NCBI GenBank assembly: GCA_038210595.1 | Contig: JBBQWN010000001.1 | Location: 62,001-126,000, forward strand | Reading direction: 5' to 3' | Origin: Glacieibacterium sp038210595 | Lineage (GTDB): Bacteria; Pseudomonadota; Alphaproteobacteria; Sphingomonadales; Sphingomonadaceae | Length of the DNA stretch: 64,000 bases | Part shown: positions 34,081 to 44,805 of the stretch, one piece after another | How positions within the stretch are numbered: position 1 is the stretch's first letter | Layout of the letters: each line of letters opens with the position of its first letter | Position numbers and translations under genes: made by a program | Notes under the pieces: model-generated | The model's database searches: none | Told to the model about the DNA's origin: nothing | Seen by the model: only the letters and a program-made list of their open reading frames with translations

Positions 34081-35193
34081 ATGAAGGCGACTGTCGAACG
34101 CGCGACGCTGCTGAAATGCCTGGCGCACGTCCAGTCGGTGGTCGAGCGGCGGAACACCATCCCGATCCTATCGAACGTGCTGATCGAAGCCGGGGCGGAC
34201 GGGCTGCGCCTGATGGCGACCGACCTCGACCTCCAGGTCGTCGAGACCATCGCCGCGACCGTCACCACGCCGGGCGCGACGACCGTCGGCGCGCACACCT
34301 TGTTCGACATCTGCCGCAAGCTGCCCGAGGGCGCGCAGGTCGAGCTGGCGGTGGCGGGCGAGAAGATGACCATCGTCGCGGGCCGCGCGCGGTTCAGCCT
34401 GTCGACCCTGAAGCGCGACGATTTCCCGGTGATCGCGGAGACCGACCTGCCGACGGTGTTCACGCTGCCCGCCGAGACGCTGCGCACCCTGATCGACAGC
34501 ACGCGCTTCGCGATCTCCACCGAGGAGACGCGCTATTATCTTAACGGCATCTTCCTGCACGTTATCGACGGGGCGAGCCCGAAGCTGCGCGCCGTCGCCA
34601 CCGACGGCCACCGGCTGGCGCGCATCGAGATCGACCGACCGGAGGGCGCGGGCGGCATGCCCGACGTGATCGTGCCGCGCAAATGCGTCGGCGAGATCCG
34701 GAAACTGCTCGACGAGGCCGACGGCGCGGTCGAGGTGTCGCTGTCGGCGTCGAAGATCCGCTTCAAGCTGGCCGGCGCGACGCTGACCTCCAAGCTGATC
34801 GACGGCACCTTCCCGGATTATTCGCGGGTCATCCCGACCGGCAACGACAAGTTGCTCAAGATCGACGTGAAGTCGCTGGCCGAGGGTGTCGACCGGGTCG
34901 CCGCCATCGCCACCACGGAGAAGACCCGCGCGGTCAAGGTCGCGCTGGGCCGCGACAAGGTCACGCTGTCGGTGACGAGTCCCGAGAACGGCACCGCGGC
35001 CGAGGAAGTGCCCGCCGATTATGCCTCCCCGGAATTCGAGGTCGGCTTCAACTACCGCTACCTGCTCGACATCCTGGGACAGGTCGGCAGCGACCAGGTC
35101 GACATCCATTTGTCGGATGCGGCCGCCCCGACGCTGATCCGCGAGAAGGACGATAGCGAGGCGCTCTACGTGCTGATGCCAATGCGGGTCTGA
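34081..35193 (+). CDS. dnaN: DNA polymerase III beta subunit (sliding clamp)
   Basis: 370 residues. Dimerises to a ring that tethers the replicative polymerase to DNA. The three-fold clamp architecture is visible as three repeats of about 120 residues, with the conserved start MKATVERATLLKCLAHVQSVV split over 1-21, LATDGHRLA-type motif (VATDGHRLARIE) and the C-terminal YVLMPMRV that binds partner peptides. GAGG precedes the ATG. In many bacteria dnaN is followed directly by recF and gyrB; here other genes come between. Confidence 0.98.
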   Translation: MKATVERATLLKCLAHVQSVVERRNTIPILSNVLIEAGADGLRLMATDLDLQVVETIAATVTTPGATTVGAHTLFDICRKLPEGAQVELAVAGEKMTIVAGRARFSLSTLKRDDFPVIAETDLPTVFTLPAETLRTLIDSTRFAISTEETRYYLNGIFLHVIDGASPKLRAVATDGHRLARIEIDRPEGAGGMPDVIVPRKCVGEIRKLLDEADGAVEVSLSASKIRFKLAGATLTSKLIDGTFPDYSRVIPTGNDKLLKIDVKSLAEGVDRVAAIATTEKTRAVKVALGRDKVTLSVTSPENGTAAEEVPADYASPEFEVGFNYRYLLDILGQVGSDQVDIHLSDAAAPTLIREKDDSEALYVLMPMRV

Positions 35194-35275
35194 CCCGCAG
35201 CGGGTTGCAACCATCGCCGCTGCCACCGGTTCACCCTTTGCCGTCCGCTGCGCGCGGGCGTGAAGGAGTGAAGAC

Positions 35276-35515
35276 ATGTTCAAGACCCTATTGGGTGCCG
35301 CCGCCGCGCTGACGCTGCTCGCGGTCGCGCCCGCCGAGGCCAAGCACCACGACCGCGGCCATCACTATGCCTATGGGCATGACCGCGGCCACGGCTATGG
35401 CCGCGACCGGCACCGCGGCGAATGGCGCGGCAACCACCATCGCGGGCGTTATTTCCACCACGGCCGCTATTACCAGTCGCGCTATCGGCATCATAACGTC
35501 TGGGTGTACCGCTAG
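35276..35515 (+). CDS. Small secreted His/Gly/Arg/Tyr-rich protein
   Basis: 79 residues: signal peptide (1-22, ending AEA) and a mature part with about a dozen histidines in clusters (KHHDRGHH, HNHR-like, FHHGRYY). The composition suggests metal or polyanion binding. Strong ribosome site AAGGAG. A perfect hairpin follows the stop codon. No family recognised. Confidence 0.68.
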   Translation: MFKTLLGAAAALTLLAVAPAEAKHHDRGHHYAYGHDRGHGYGRDRHRGEWRGNHHRGRYFHHGRYYQSRYRHHNVWVYR

Positions 35516-35522
35516 GCCTCGC

Positions 35523-35550
35523 GTCGCGCCCGATCCTCGTCGGGCGCGAC
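35523..35550 (+). terminator. Hairpin after the small secreted protein gene
   Basis: Perfect 11-bp stem (35523-35533 with 35540-35550) with a 6-base loop starting 7 bases after the stop codon. There is no T run, so it is a stabiliser or a weak terminator. Confidence 0.5.
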
Positions 35551-35598
35551 GATTGCGCGGTTTGACGTGACACCCCGCCGCCCGGCACAGGTTTGGCC

Positions 35599-37146
35599 AT
35601 GCCCGTCCTGATCCCGGTGCTGGGCGACCAGCTCAGCCACGGCCTCGCCAGCCTGCGCGGCATCGCCCCGGCAGACGCGGTCATCCTGATCGCCGAGCTG
35701 TGGGACGAGGCGACCTACGTCCATCACCACAAGCAGAAGATCGCGCTGCTGTTCAGCGCCATGCGGCACTTCGCCGGCGAGCTGCGCGCGGCCGGGTGGA
35801 CGGTCGACTATGTAACGCTCGACGCCCCCGGCAACACCGGCAGCTTCACCGGCGAAGTGAGCCGCGCGCTGGCGCGCCACGGCGCCGACCGCATCCGGGT
35901 CGTCGAGGCGGGCGAGTTGCGGGTGCAGGCGATGCTCGACGGGTGGGCGGCGGCGCTCGGCGTGCCGGTCGAGATCCTGCCCGACGACCGCTTCCTGTGC
36001 TCCAAGGCCGAGTTCGCGGAGTGGGCGAGCGCCCGCAAGCGGCAGGTGATGGAGGACTTCTATCGCGAGATGCGCAAGCGCACCGGGCTGCTGATGGCGT
36101 TCGGCAAGCCCGAGGGCAGCCGCTGGAACCTCGACGCCGACAACCGCAAGACGCCGCCGCGCGGCCTCAACTTCCCCGGCATCGCGGTGTTCGAGCCCGA
36201 TGCGATCACCCGCGAGGTGCTGGCGCTGGTCGCGGCACAGTTCGCAGGGCATTTCGGCGATCTCGATCACTTCAGATACGCCGTCACCCGCGCCGACGCG
36301 CTGACGGCGCTCGACCATTTCATCGCGAACGCCCTGCCGCGCTTCGGCGACTATCAGGACGCGATGGTCGAGGGGCAGCCGCATTTGTGGCATGCGGTGC
36401 TCAGCCCCTACATCAACTGTGGGCTGCTCGGCCCGCGCGAAGTCGTCGATGCGGCCGCTGCCGCCTATGCCGAGGGCGCGGTGCCGCTCAACGCCGCGGA
36501 AGGCTTCATCCGCCAGATCATCGGCTGGCGCGAATATGTCCGCGGCATCTACTGGCACGCCGGCCCGGCCTATGCGGAAAGCAATGCGCTGAATGCCACC
36601 CGCGACCTGCCGGGCTTCTATTGGACTGGCGACAGCGGGCTGCGCTGCCTCGACCAGTCGGTCGCGCAGGTCCGCACCCACGCCTACAACCACCATATCC
36701 AGCGGCTGATGGTGCTGGGCAATTTCGCCATGCTGATCGGGGTCGAACCGGCGCAGATCGAGCAATGGTATCTGATCGTCTATGCCGATGCGTACGAGTG
36801 GGTCGAGCTGCCCAACGTCCACGGCATGAGCCAGTTTGCCGATGGTGGCCTGCTGGGGTCGAAGCCCTATGCCGGCGGCGGCGCCTATATCGACCGGATG
36901 TCGGACCATTGCGGGCGCTGCCGCTATGACGTGAAGCAGAAGACCGGGCCTGACGCCTGCCCGTTCAACGCGCTGTACTGGGACTTCCTGGCGCGCCATC
37001 GCGAGCGGCTCAAGGGCAACCAGCGGCTGTGGCGGATGTACGACGGCTGGGACCGGCTCGGCCCTGAGCGGCAGGCGGCGACGCGGGCGAGTGCGGCGGC
37101 GTTCCTGGACCAGCTGCCGGGCCGGGCGTCCGAGTGGACGGGGTGA
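35599..37146 (+). CDS. Iron-sulfur (CryPro/FeS-BCP) photolyase, PhrB-like
   Basis: 515 residues of the cryptochrome/photolyase-related group that carries FAD, a lumazine antenna and a 4Fe-4S cluster, and repairs (6-4) photoproducts with light in Agrobacterium PhrB. The opening LIPVLGDQLSHGL, the long helical FAD domain with FIRQIIGWREYVRG and QRLMVLGNFAML, and the cluster cysteines are visible: HCGRC, DACPF and an earlier INCGLLGP. The length fits. ATG at 35599 is preferred to a TTG two codons before. It sits between dnaN and recF, an unusual place for it. Confidence 0.93.
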   Translation: MPVLIPVLGDQLSHGLASLRGIAPADAVILIAELWDEATYVHHHKQKIALLFSAMRHFAGELRAAGWTVDYVTLDAPGNTGSFTGEVSRALARHGADRIRVVEAGELRVQAMLDGWAAALGVPVEILPDDRFLCSKAEFAEWASARKRQVMEDFYREMRKRTGLLMAFGKPEGSRWNLDADNRKTPPRGLNFPGIAVFEPDAITREVLALVAAQFAGHFGDLDHFRYAVTRADALTALDHFIANALPRFGDYQDAMVEGQPHLWHAVLSPYINCGLLGPREVVDAAAAAYAEGAVPLNAAEGFIRQIIGWREYVRGIYWHAGPAYAESNALNATRDLPGFYWTGDSGLRCLDQSVAQVRTHAYNHHIQRLMVLGNFAMLIGVEPAQIEQWYLIVYADAYEWVELPNVHGMSQFADGGLLGSKPYAGGGAYIDRMSDHCGRCRYDVKQKTGPDACPFNALYWDFLARHRERLKGNQRLWRMYDGWDRLGPERQAATRASAAAFLDQLPGRASEWTG

Positions 37147-37171
37147 GGCCGCACGCCCTAGACAGGCCGCC

Positions 37172-38224
37172 GTGGTCCACCTCTCCCGCCTGACGCTGAC
37201 CGACTTCCGCTCCTACCCTCACGCCGAGGTGGCGGCCGCGCCGGGGCTGGTCGCGGTCACCGGCGATAACGGCGTCGGCAAGACCAATTTGCTGGAGGCG
37301 ATCTCGCTGCTGTCGCCGGGCCGCGGCCTGCGCGGCGTCGCGCTATCGGAGATGGCGCGCAGCGGCGGGGCGGGCGGCTTCGGCGTCGCGGTGGAACTTC
37401 AGGCGGCGGGGGGCGCGGTGGCGATCGGCACCGGCGCGGCGGCGGCGGCGCCCGACCGGCGGCTGCTGCGGATCAACGGCGCGGCGGCGGCGGCGGGGGC
37501 GCTGGCGGAATGGCTGTCGGTGCTATGGCTGACCCCGTCGATGGACCGGCTGTTCAGCGAGCCCGCCAGCGGCCGGCGGCGTTTCCTCGACCGGCTGGTG
37601 CTGGCGCTGGTCCCCGGCCATGCCCGCGAGGCGGCGCGCTATGACGCAGCGATGCGGGCGCGGACGCGGCTGCTGACGGGCGACGCGGCCGACCCGGCCT
37701 GGCTCGACGCGCTGGAGCGCCAGATGGCGGAACATGGCGAGGCGATATCGCGCGCGCGGGCCGAAACCGTGGCGGCGCTCGACGCGGCGCTGGCGAACGA
37801 AGCGCCGGGGCCGTTCCCGGCGGCGCGCATCGCGCTCGCCGATACCGCGCCGGCCGATCTCGTGGCGGCGTTGCTGGCCAGCCGGGGGGCCGATTCGGCG
37901 GCAGGCCGCGCCACCGTCGGGCCCCATCGCGCCGATCTTGCGGTCACGCACGCGGCCAAGGAGCAGCCCGCCTCCCGGGGCTCCACCGGCGAGCAGAAGG
38001 CGCTGCTGATCGGCATCGTGCTGGCCCATGCGGGCCTGGTCGCGGCGCGCACCGGGCGGCCGCCTCTGCTATTGCTCGATGAGGTCGCGGCGCATCTCGA
38101 CCCCGGCCGCCGCGCCGCGCTGTTCGAGCGGCTGGCGGCGACGGGCGCGCAGGTGTGGATGACGGGTACCGAAGCCGCGCTGTTCGACAGTATAGGCGAC
38201 GCGACCCGGATCGAGCTGCCCTGA
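37172..38224 (+). CDS. recF: Recombination and repair ATPase RecF
   Basis: 350 residues from a GTG at 37172, 26 bases after the photolyase stop. RecF is an SMC-like ATPase that helps load RecA at gaps. Walker A GDNGVGKTN is at about 30-38; the ABC signature lies in STGEQKALLIG and Walker B in LLLLDEVAAHLD. The opening LSRLTLTDFRSY is typical. Alanine-rich stretches (around residues 85-110) are a mark of this GC-rich genome rather than a domain. Confidence 0.94.
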   Translation: MVHLSRLTLTDFRSYPHAEVAAAPGLVAVTGDNGVGKTNLLEAISLLSPGRGLRGVALSEMARSGGAGGFGVAVELQAAGGAVAIGTGAAAAAPDRRLLRINGAAAAAGALAEWLSVLWLTPSMDRLFSEPASGRRRFLDRLVLALVPGHAREAARYDAAMRARTRLLTGDAADPAWLDALERQMAEHGEAISRARAETVAALDAALANEAPGPFPAARIALADTAPADLVAALLASRGADSAAGRATVGPHRADLAVTHAAKEQPASRGSTGEQKALLIGIVLAHAGLVAARTGRPPLLLLDEVAAHLDPGRRAALFERLAATGAQVWMTGTEAALFDSIGDATRIELP

Positions 38225-38227
38225 GGC

Positions 38228-38506
38228 CTATTTCATCAGGTCGGGATGCTTGTTGTTGGCCATGCGGGCCTGCTCCGGCGTCAGGCTGCAGGTGAACTTG
38301 CCGTCTGCCTCGGTGATCGGGGCCTTGTCGCACACCGCCGCCGCCTGTGCGCGGGAGGTGAAGTGGAAGTCCTGCATCGACACCTTGCCGGTGCTCATCC
38401 CCGTCGAGCTGTCACGGGCAGCACTGGACTTGTCGGCTTGCGCGGCGAGCGCCGCAGTGCCCGCAAGTGCGGCGGCCGCGGCAATAGTCAAACGAAGGCT
38501 GTGCAT
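38228..38506 (-). CDS. Small secreted protein of unknown function
   Basis: 92 residues from the ATG at 38506, which has GGGAGAGG before it. Signal peptide 1-22 (ending ALAAQ), then a Ser/Ala stretch and a conserved-looking C-terminal half with two cysteines (AVCDKAP and FTCSLTPEQAR). No family recognised. It ends 3 bases from the recF stop, tail to tail. Confidence 0.65.
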   Translation of the reverse strand: MHSLRLTIAAAAALAGTAALAAQADKSSAARDSSTGMSTGKVSMQDFHFTSRAQAAAVCDKAPITEADGKFTCSLTPEQARMANNKHPDLMK

Positions 38507-38584
38507 CGTCCCTCTCCCAAGCAAGCCGGTCTGCTGCCGGTGACCTTGGACGTTACGCCTTCGGCACGACTGCGGCAACACGCC

Positions 38585-39157
38585 TCAGCCCGCGACCCTC
38601 GCCAGAGCCTGCCGCCGCCGCGCCACGCCGACCATGCCGAAGCCCAGGATCATCAGCGCCCAGGTCGCCGGTTCCGGCACCGCCGTGACCGACACGTCGT
38701 CGAGGCGGAACACCGTCGGGCGGGCATCACGGAAGGTGAGCTTCAGCGTCGTGGTCGGAGCCGTCGCCGTCCGGACATACGTCAGTTTCGTGAATGGCAC
38801 GGCCCCATAGCCCGAGAATCCGGCAATGTTGGTGCCGCCAAAGTCGAGGAAGAAGCTGTTGATCACCGACGCCGTCCCCAGCGTATGACTGAGCCACAGG
38901 GTGATCGTATACGCTCGCCCCGGCAGCGTCGCGAACGTCTGCTGAATACCGCCCGGCTGGTTCGGCGAGAACGACGCACCATAGTCGCCGGTCCGCTCGC
39001 TGTCGGTATTGACCGACGTAAAGCCCAAGGAACCAAAGCGCGTCCAGCCGGTGAAATCGCCGGTCTCGAAATCGCCGTTGACGACGAATTCGGTCGCCGA
39101 CACCGGCGCGCCTGCCGCGATTGTCGACAGCGCCAAGGCCGCAAGCACCCCACGCAT
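38585..39157 (-). CDS. Secreted PEPxxWA-CTERM protein, NGDFE family
   Basis: 190 residues: signal peptide 1-21, then FVVNGDFETGDFTGWTRFG, and FRLDDVSVTAVPEPATWAL leading into the sorting tail with RRRQ. The LDDVSV strand before the tail is typical of CBM-like or DUF642-like jelly rolls. Paralog of the 32767 protein. AGGAGG precedes the ATG. Divergent from gyrB with a 168-base shared control region. Confidence 0.85.
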   Translation of the reverse strand: MRGVLAALALSTIAAGAPVSATEFVVNGDFETGDFTGWTRFGSLGFTSVNTDSERTGDYGASFSPNQPGGIQQTFATLPGRAYTITLWLSHTLGTASVINSFFLDFGGTNIAGFSGYGAVPFTKLTYVRTATAPTTTLKLTFRDARPTVFRLDDVSVTAVPEPATWALMILGFGMVGVARRRQALARVAG

Positions 39158-39212
39158 ATCACTGCCTCCTGTTACCCCGCGTATTCCATAGCAAGAGAGC
39201 GTTACAGTTTGA

Positions 39213-39246
39213 CAACGATTATTGCCGGCAGGTGCCGGCGTCGTTG
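39213..39246. promoter_or_regulatory. Nested inverted repeat in the gyrB upstream region
   Basis: CAACGA (39213-39218) and TCGTTG (39241-39246) flank two GCCGGC hexamers (39224-39229 and 39234-39239). The whole forms an imperfect palindrome about 80 bases before the gyrB start and 56 bases before the divergent PEP-CTERM gene. It may be an operator or supercoiling-sensitive element; no regulator is implied. Confidence 0.35.
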
Positions 39247-39324
39247 AACAAAGCTCGCGTACGCGCGCGCGTAGCTCTATATGGGACCCGTGAACGCGCG
39301 GCCGCGCGGGAAGGATTTTTCGAA

Positions 39325-41739
<2,415 letters not shown>

Positions 41740-41745
41740 GGGGTA

Positions 41746-41840
41746 TTCGAGAGATGGTGGAGCGTAACGGGATCGAACCGTTGACCTCTACAATGCCATC
41801 GTAGCGCTCTCCCAGCTGAGCTAACGCCCCATCTCTCGAA
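41746..41840. repeat. Perfect 12-bp inverted repeat bracketing the tRNA
   Basis: TTCGAGAGATGG at 41746-41757 and CCATCTCTCGAA at 41829-41840 are exact reverse complements. They overlap the tRNA ends by 3 and 2 bases. In the tRNA precursor they would extend the acceptor stem by about ten pairs. Confidence 0.9.
41755..41830 (-). tRNA. tRNA-Ala, anticodon GGC
   Basis: 76 bases including an encoded CCA end. The 7-bp acceptor stem, D arm (AGCTCAGCTGGGAGAGC), anticodon stem CTACG/TGTAG with T33 and GGC at 34-36, and the T arm with GGTTCGATCC all fold in the standard cloverleaf. Reads GCC and GCU alanine codons; GCC is abundant in this genome. Confidence 0.96.
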
Positions 41841-41900
41841 GGACCCGGTGGCCCGGGAGGCGGTGACCTAAGTCAATTCGCCGCCCGGTGCAACCCGGCT

Positions 41901-42221
41901 TTAGCGCTCTTCTTCCTCGCCGCCGGCAACGACAGCGTTAAGGTCCTCGTCGTCGTCACCCAGGTCGACGTCGGGGGCATCGCCCTCCTCGTCGGCATCG
42001 GCGTCAATGTCGAGATCATCGTCGCTCGCGGCCGCGTCGTCCACCTTGGCGGCGGGCTTGGCGACTTCGAACAGCTGCGTCTGCTTCGATTTCAGGATCG
42101 GCTCAGGTGCCCAGGCATTGCCGCAGGCGATGCAGGTCACCGGATCTTCGTTCCCCAGATCATAGAAGCGGGTATTGCATTTCGGGCAGGCACGCTTGGT
42201 GCCCCATTCGGCTTTGACCAC
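41901..42221 (-). CDS. TIGR02300 family zinc-ribbon protein
   Basis: 106 residues from a GTG at 42221 (GAGGAG upstream). The first half is the signature of this alphaproteobacterial family: KAEWGTKRACPKCNTRFYD, then DPVTCIACG and PEPILKSKQ; the two CxxC pairs should bind zinc. The second half is a long acidic tail of Asp and Glu. Function unknown. It is divergent from aroA, as in many Alphaproteobacteria, so the regulatory region may be shared. Confidence 0.93.
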   Translation of the reverse strand: MVKAEWGTKRACPKCNTRFYDLGNEDPVTCIACGNAWAPEPILKSKQTQLFEVAKPAAKVDDAAASDDDLDIDADADEEGDAPDVDLGDDDEDLNAVVAGGEEEER

Positions 42222-42308
42222 GATGTATCTGACTCCTCGGCAGGCACGCCGGACTTGAAGCGGCGCGCCTTGCCACACGGGGTTGCGACTGTCAAAGCGC
42301 CGGCCGGA

Positions 42309-43622
42309 ATGCCGACGCCGCTCAGCCTGATATCGGACGGCCCGCTCCACGGTTCAATCCGGGTGCCGGGCGACAAGTCGATCTCGCATCGCGCGCTGAT
42401 GTTCGGGGCCCTGGCGGTCGGCGAGACGGTGGTCGAGGGGTTGCTGGAGGGCGAGGACGTCCATGCGACTGCAGCGGCGCTGCGGGCGATGGGTGCCGAC
42501 ATCGCGCGTGACGCCGCCGGGTTGTGGCGCATCCACGGCGTCGGGGTCGGCGGGCTGTTGCAGCCGCGCGTGGCGCTCGACATGGGCAACTCGGGCACGT
42601 CCACGCGCCTGCTGATAGGGCTGCTGGCCAGCCACCCGGTCAGCGCGACGCTGATCGGCGACGCGTCGCTCAGCCGGCGCCCGATGCGGCGGGTGACCGA
42701 GCCGCTGTCGCGCATGGGCGCGCAGTTCAGCGGCGACCGGCTGCCGCTGACCATGACCGGCGTGTGCCCGGCGGTGCCGATCCGCTATGTGCTGCCGGTG
42801 GCGTCGGCGCAGGTGAAGTCGGCGGTGCTGCTGGCCGGCCTCAACACGCCCGGCATCACCAGCGTCGTCGAGACTGTCGCGACCCGAGACCACAGCGAGC
42901 GGATGCTGCGCGGTTTCGGCGCGTCGGTGACGGTCGAGGCGTCGTCGGAAGGCTCGGTCATCGCGGTCCACGGCGAGGCCGAGCTGAAGCCGCAGTCGAT
43001 CACCGTGCCCGGCGACCCGTCGTCGGCGGCGTTCCCGCTGGTCGCGGCGCTGATCGTGCCGGGCAGCCGGGTGACGATCGCCGGCGTCGGCATCAACCCG
43101 ACCCGCGCCGGGCTGATCGGCGTGTTGCACGCAATGGGGGCCGATATTGCCCTCACCGACCGCCGCGAGGTCGGCGGGGAGCCGGTCGCCGACCTGGTCG
43201 TCAGTGCCAGCGTACTGACCGGCATCGAGGTGCCGCCCGAGGTCGTGCCGTCGATGATCGACGAATTCCCGATCCTGTTCGTTGCCGCCGCCTTCGCACA
43301 GGGGCGCACGGTGATGCGCGGCCTGGAGGAGTTGCGGGTCAAGGAGTCGGACCGGATCGCTGTCATGGCGACTGGCCTGAGCGCCTGCGGCGTGCGCGTC
43401 GAGGAGTTGCCCGACGGACTGATCGTCCACGGCCGCGGCGGCGAGCGCGTGCCCGGCGGCGCGACGGTCGCGGCGCGGCTCGATCACCGCATCGCGATGA
43501 GCTTTGCGGTGCTCGGCCTCCATGCCGCGGCGCCGGTGGTGGTCGACGACGCCGCGCCGATCGCCACCAGTTTTCCCGGTTTCGAAGGCCTAATGCACCA
43601 GCTCGGCGCGCGCCGGGGCTGA
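42309..43622 (+). CDS. aroA: 3-phosphoshikimate 1-carboxyvinyltransferase (EPSP synthase)
   Basis: 437 residues from the ATG at 42309; a TTG at 42255 would add 18. Sixth step of the shikimate pathway: joins shikimate-3-phosphate and PEP. Conserved sites: RVPGDKSISHRALM, LDMGNSGTSTRL, RRPMRRV, PGDPSSAAF, SMIDEFPIL and LRVKESDR. The loop NSGTS keeps the glycine that glyphosate-tolerant class II enzymes replace with alanine. The stop overlaps the convergent wecB gene by 33 bases. The cmk gene usual after aroA in this group is absent. Confidence 0.96.
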   Translation: MPTPLSLISDGPLHGSIRVPGDKSISHRALMFGALAVGETVVEGLLEGEDVHATAAALRAMGADIARDAAGLWRIHGVGVGGLLQPRVALDMGNSGTSTRLLIGLLASHPVSATLIGDASLSRRPMRRVTEPLSRMGAQFSGDRLPLTMTGVCPAVPIRYVLPVASAQVKSAVLLAGLNTPGITSVVETVATRDHSERMLRGFGASVTVEASSEGSVIAVHGEAELKPQSITVPGDPSSAAFPLVAALIVPGSRVTIAGVGINPTRAGLIGVLHAMGADIALTDRREVGGEPVADLVVSASVLTGIEVPPEVVPSMIDEFPILFVAAAFAQGRTVMRGLEELRVKESDRIAVMATGLSACGVRVEELPDGLIVHGRGGERVPGGATVAARLDHRIAMSFAVLGLHAAAPVVVDDAAPIATSFPGFEGLMHQLGARRG

Positions 43623-44744
43623 CGCGTAAGCGCGGGCGAGGGCCGCGACGATGCGCGGTGCGGCTTCGCCGTCGCCGTAGGGCAGCGCGGGTTCGGCCAT
43701 CCGGGCATAGCCGGGGGCAGCGGCCAGCACGGCGCGGACGCTCGCGACGATTCGGTCGGTCGTTGTGCCGACCAGCCGGGCGTTGCCGCTGACCAGCCCC
43801 TCGCCGCGCTCGGTGACGTCGCGCATCACCAACACCGGCACGCCGAGCGCCGGGGCTTCCTCCTGCACCCCGCCCGAATCGGTCAGCACCGCCGCCGCGC
43901 CTGACAGCAAGGCGACGAACGCCGCATAGCCGAGCGGCGGCACGAGATGCACGCCCGCGACTGCCCCAAGGCGCGTCCGCAACGGCCCGACGACGGCGGG
44001 ATGCGGATGCAGCGGCAACACTAGCTCGACCCCGTCCGCCGCCAGCCGCGCCACCGCCTCGGCGATATTGGCGAGCGGCGTGCCGTGGTTCTCGCGCCGG
44101 TGCGCGGTTACCAGCACGAGCGGGCGCCCGGAATCGAGGCGCGGCACCCCCTCCATCGCCGCCGCGCGCAGGCCTGGGTCGGCGGCGAGTCGCGCCTCGA
44201 CGATGAGGAGTGCGTCGATGCCGGTATTCCCTGTGACCGCGATGGTGTCGGCGGCAATGCCTTCGAGCAGCAGCGCATCGCGCGCGCCTGCAGTCGGGGC
44301 AAAATGCAGGTCGGCGAGTTGCGCGATCAGCCGGCGGTTCAGCTCCTCCGGGAACGGCGCGGCGCGGACGCCGGTGCGCAGGCCCGCCTCGACATGGACC
44401 AGCGGTGTGCGGGTCAGCGCCGCCGCCTGCGCCGCGGCCAGCGCCGTCATCGTGTCGCCCTGAACCACCACTGCCGCGGGCTGCAGATTGGCGAAGATCG
44501 CAGCGAGCGGCGGCAGCGCTGCGGCGAGGAGGTCGACGGGAGCCTGGCCGTCGCGCATCAGGTCGAGATCGATATCGGGCGTGATCGCGAAGGCCGCGAG
44601 TGTCTGGGCCAGCAGTTCGCGATGCTGGCCGGTCGCGACGAGGACGGGAGCCAGAGCCGCATGACGTTGCAGTTCCAACACCACCGGAGCCAGCTTGATC
44701 GCCTCCGGGCGTGTGCCCGCGACACAGACGATCGATGCGCGCAT
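43590..44744 (-). CDS. wecB: UDP-N-acetylglucosamine 2-epimerase (non-hydrolysing)
   Basis: 384 residues from the ATG at 44744. Interconverts UDP-GlcNAc and UDP-ManNAc for surface polysaccharide synthesis. GTRPEAIKL at the start, QGDTMTALAAA, HVEAGLRTG, FPEELNRRL, TAHRRENHG and LTDSGGVQEEAPALGVPVLVMRD (residues 280-305 region) are the family hallmarks. It is alone here: no other wec or capsule genes are adjacent. It shares strand with the MFS gene upstream, 61 bases away. Confidence 0.95.
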   Translation of the reverse strand: MRASIVCVAGTRPEAIKLAPVVLELQRHAALAPVLVATGQHRELLAQTLAAFAITPDIDLDLMRDGQAPVDLLAAALPPLAAIFANLQPAAVVVQGDTMTALAAAQAAALTRTPLVHVEAGLRTGVRAAPFPEELNRRLIAQLADLHFAPTAGARDALLLEGIAADTIAVTGNTGIDALLIVEARLAADPGLRAAAMEGVPRLDSGRPLVLVTAHRRENHGTPLANIAEAVARLAADGVELVLPLHPHPAVVGPLRTRLGAVAGVHLVPPLGYAAFVALLSGAAAVLTDSGGVQEEAPALGVPVLVMRDVTERGEGLVSGNARLVGTTTDRIVASVRAVLAAAPGYARMAEPALPYGDGEAAPRIVAALARAYASAPARAELVH

Positions 44745-44805
44745 TTGGCTGCCCCCACAGACCCTTGCCTCGTTTATCAACGAGCCGGGACCGCGATGCA
44801 AGCCG

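Noticed and set aside
39121..39324. Extended N-terminus of gyrB
   Set aside because: It would overlap the divergent PEP-CTERM gene and its ribosome site, and the residues have no similarity to GyrB.
42255..42308. TTG at 42255 as the aroA start
   Set aside because: The extra 18 residues have no family support and the ATG at 42309 gives the usual N-terminus, though it cannot be fully excluded.
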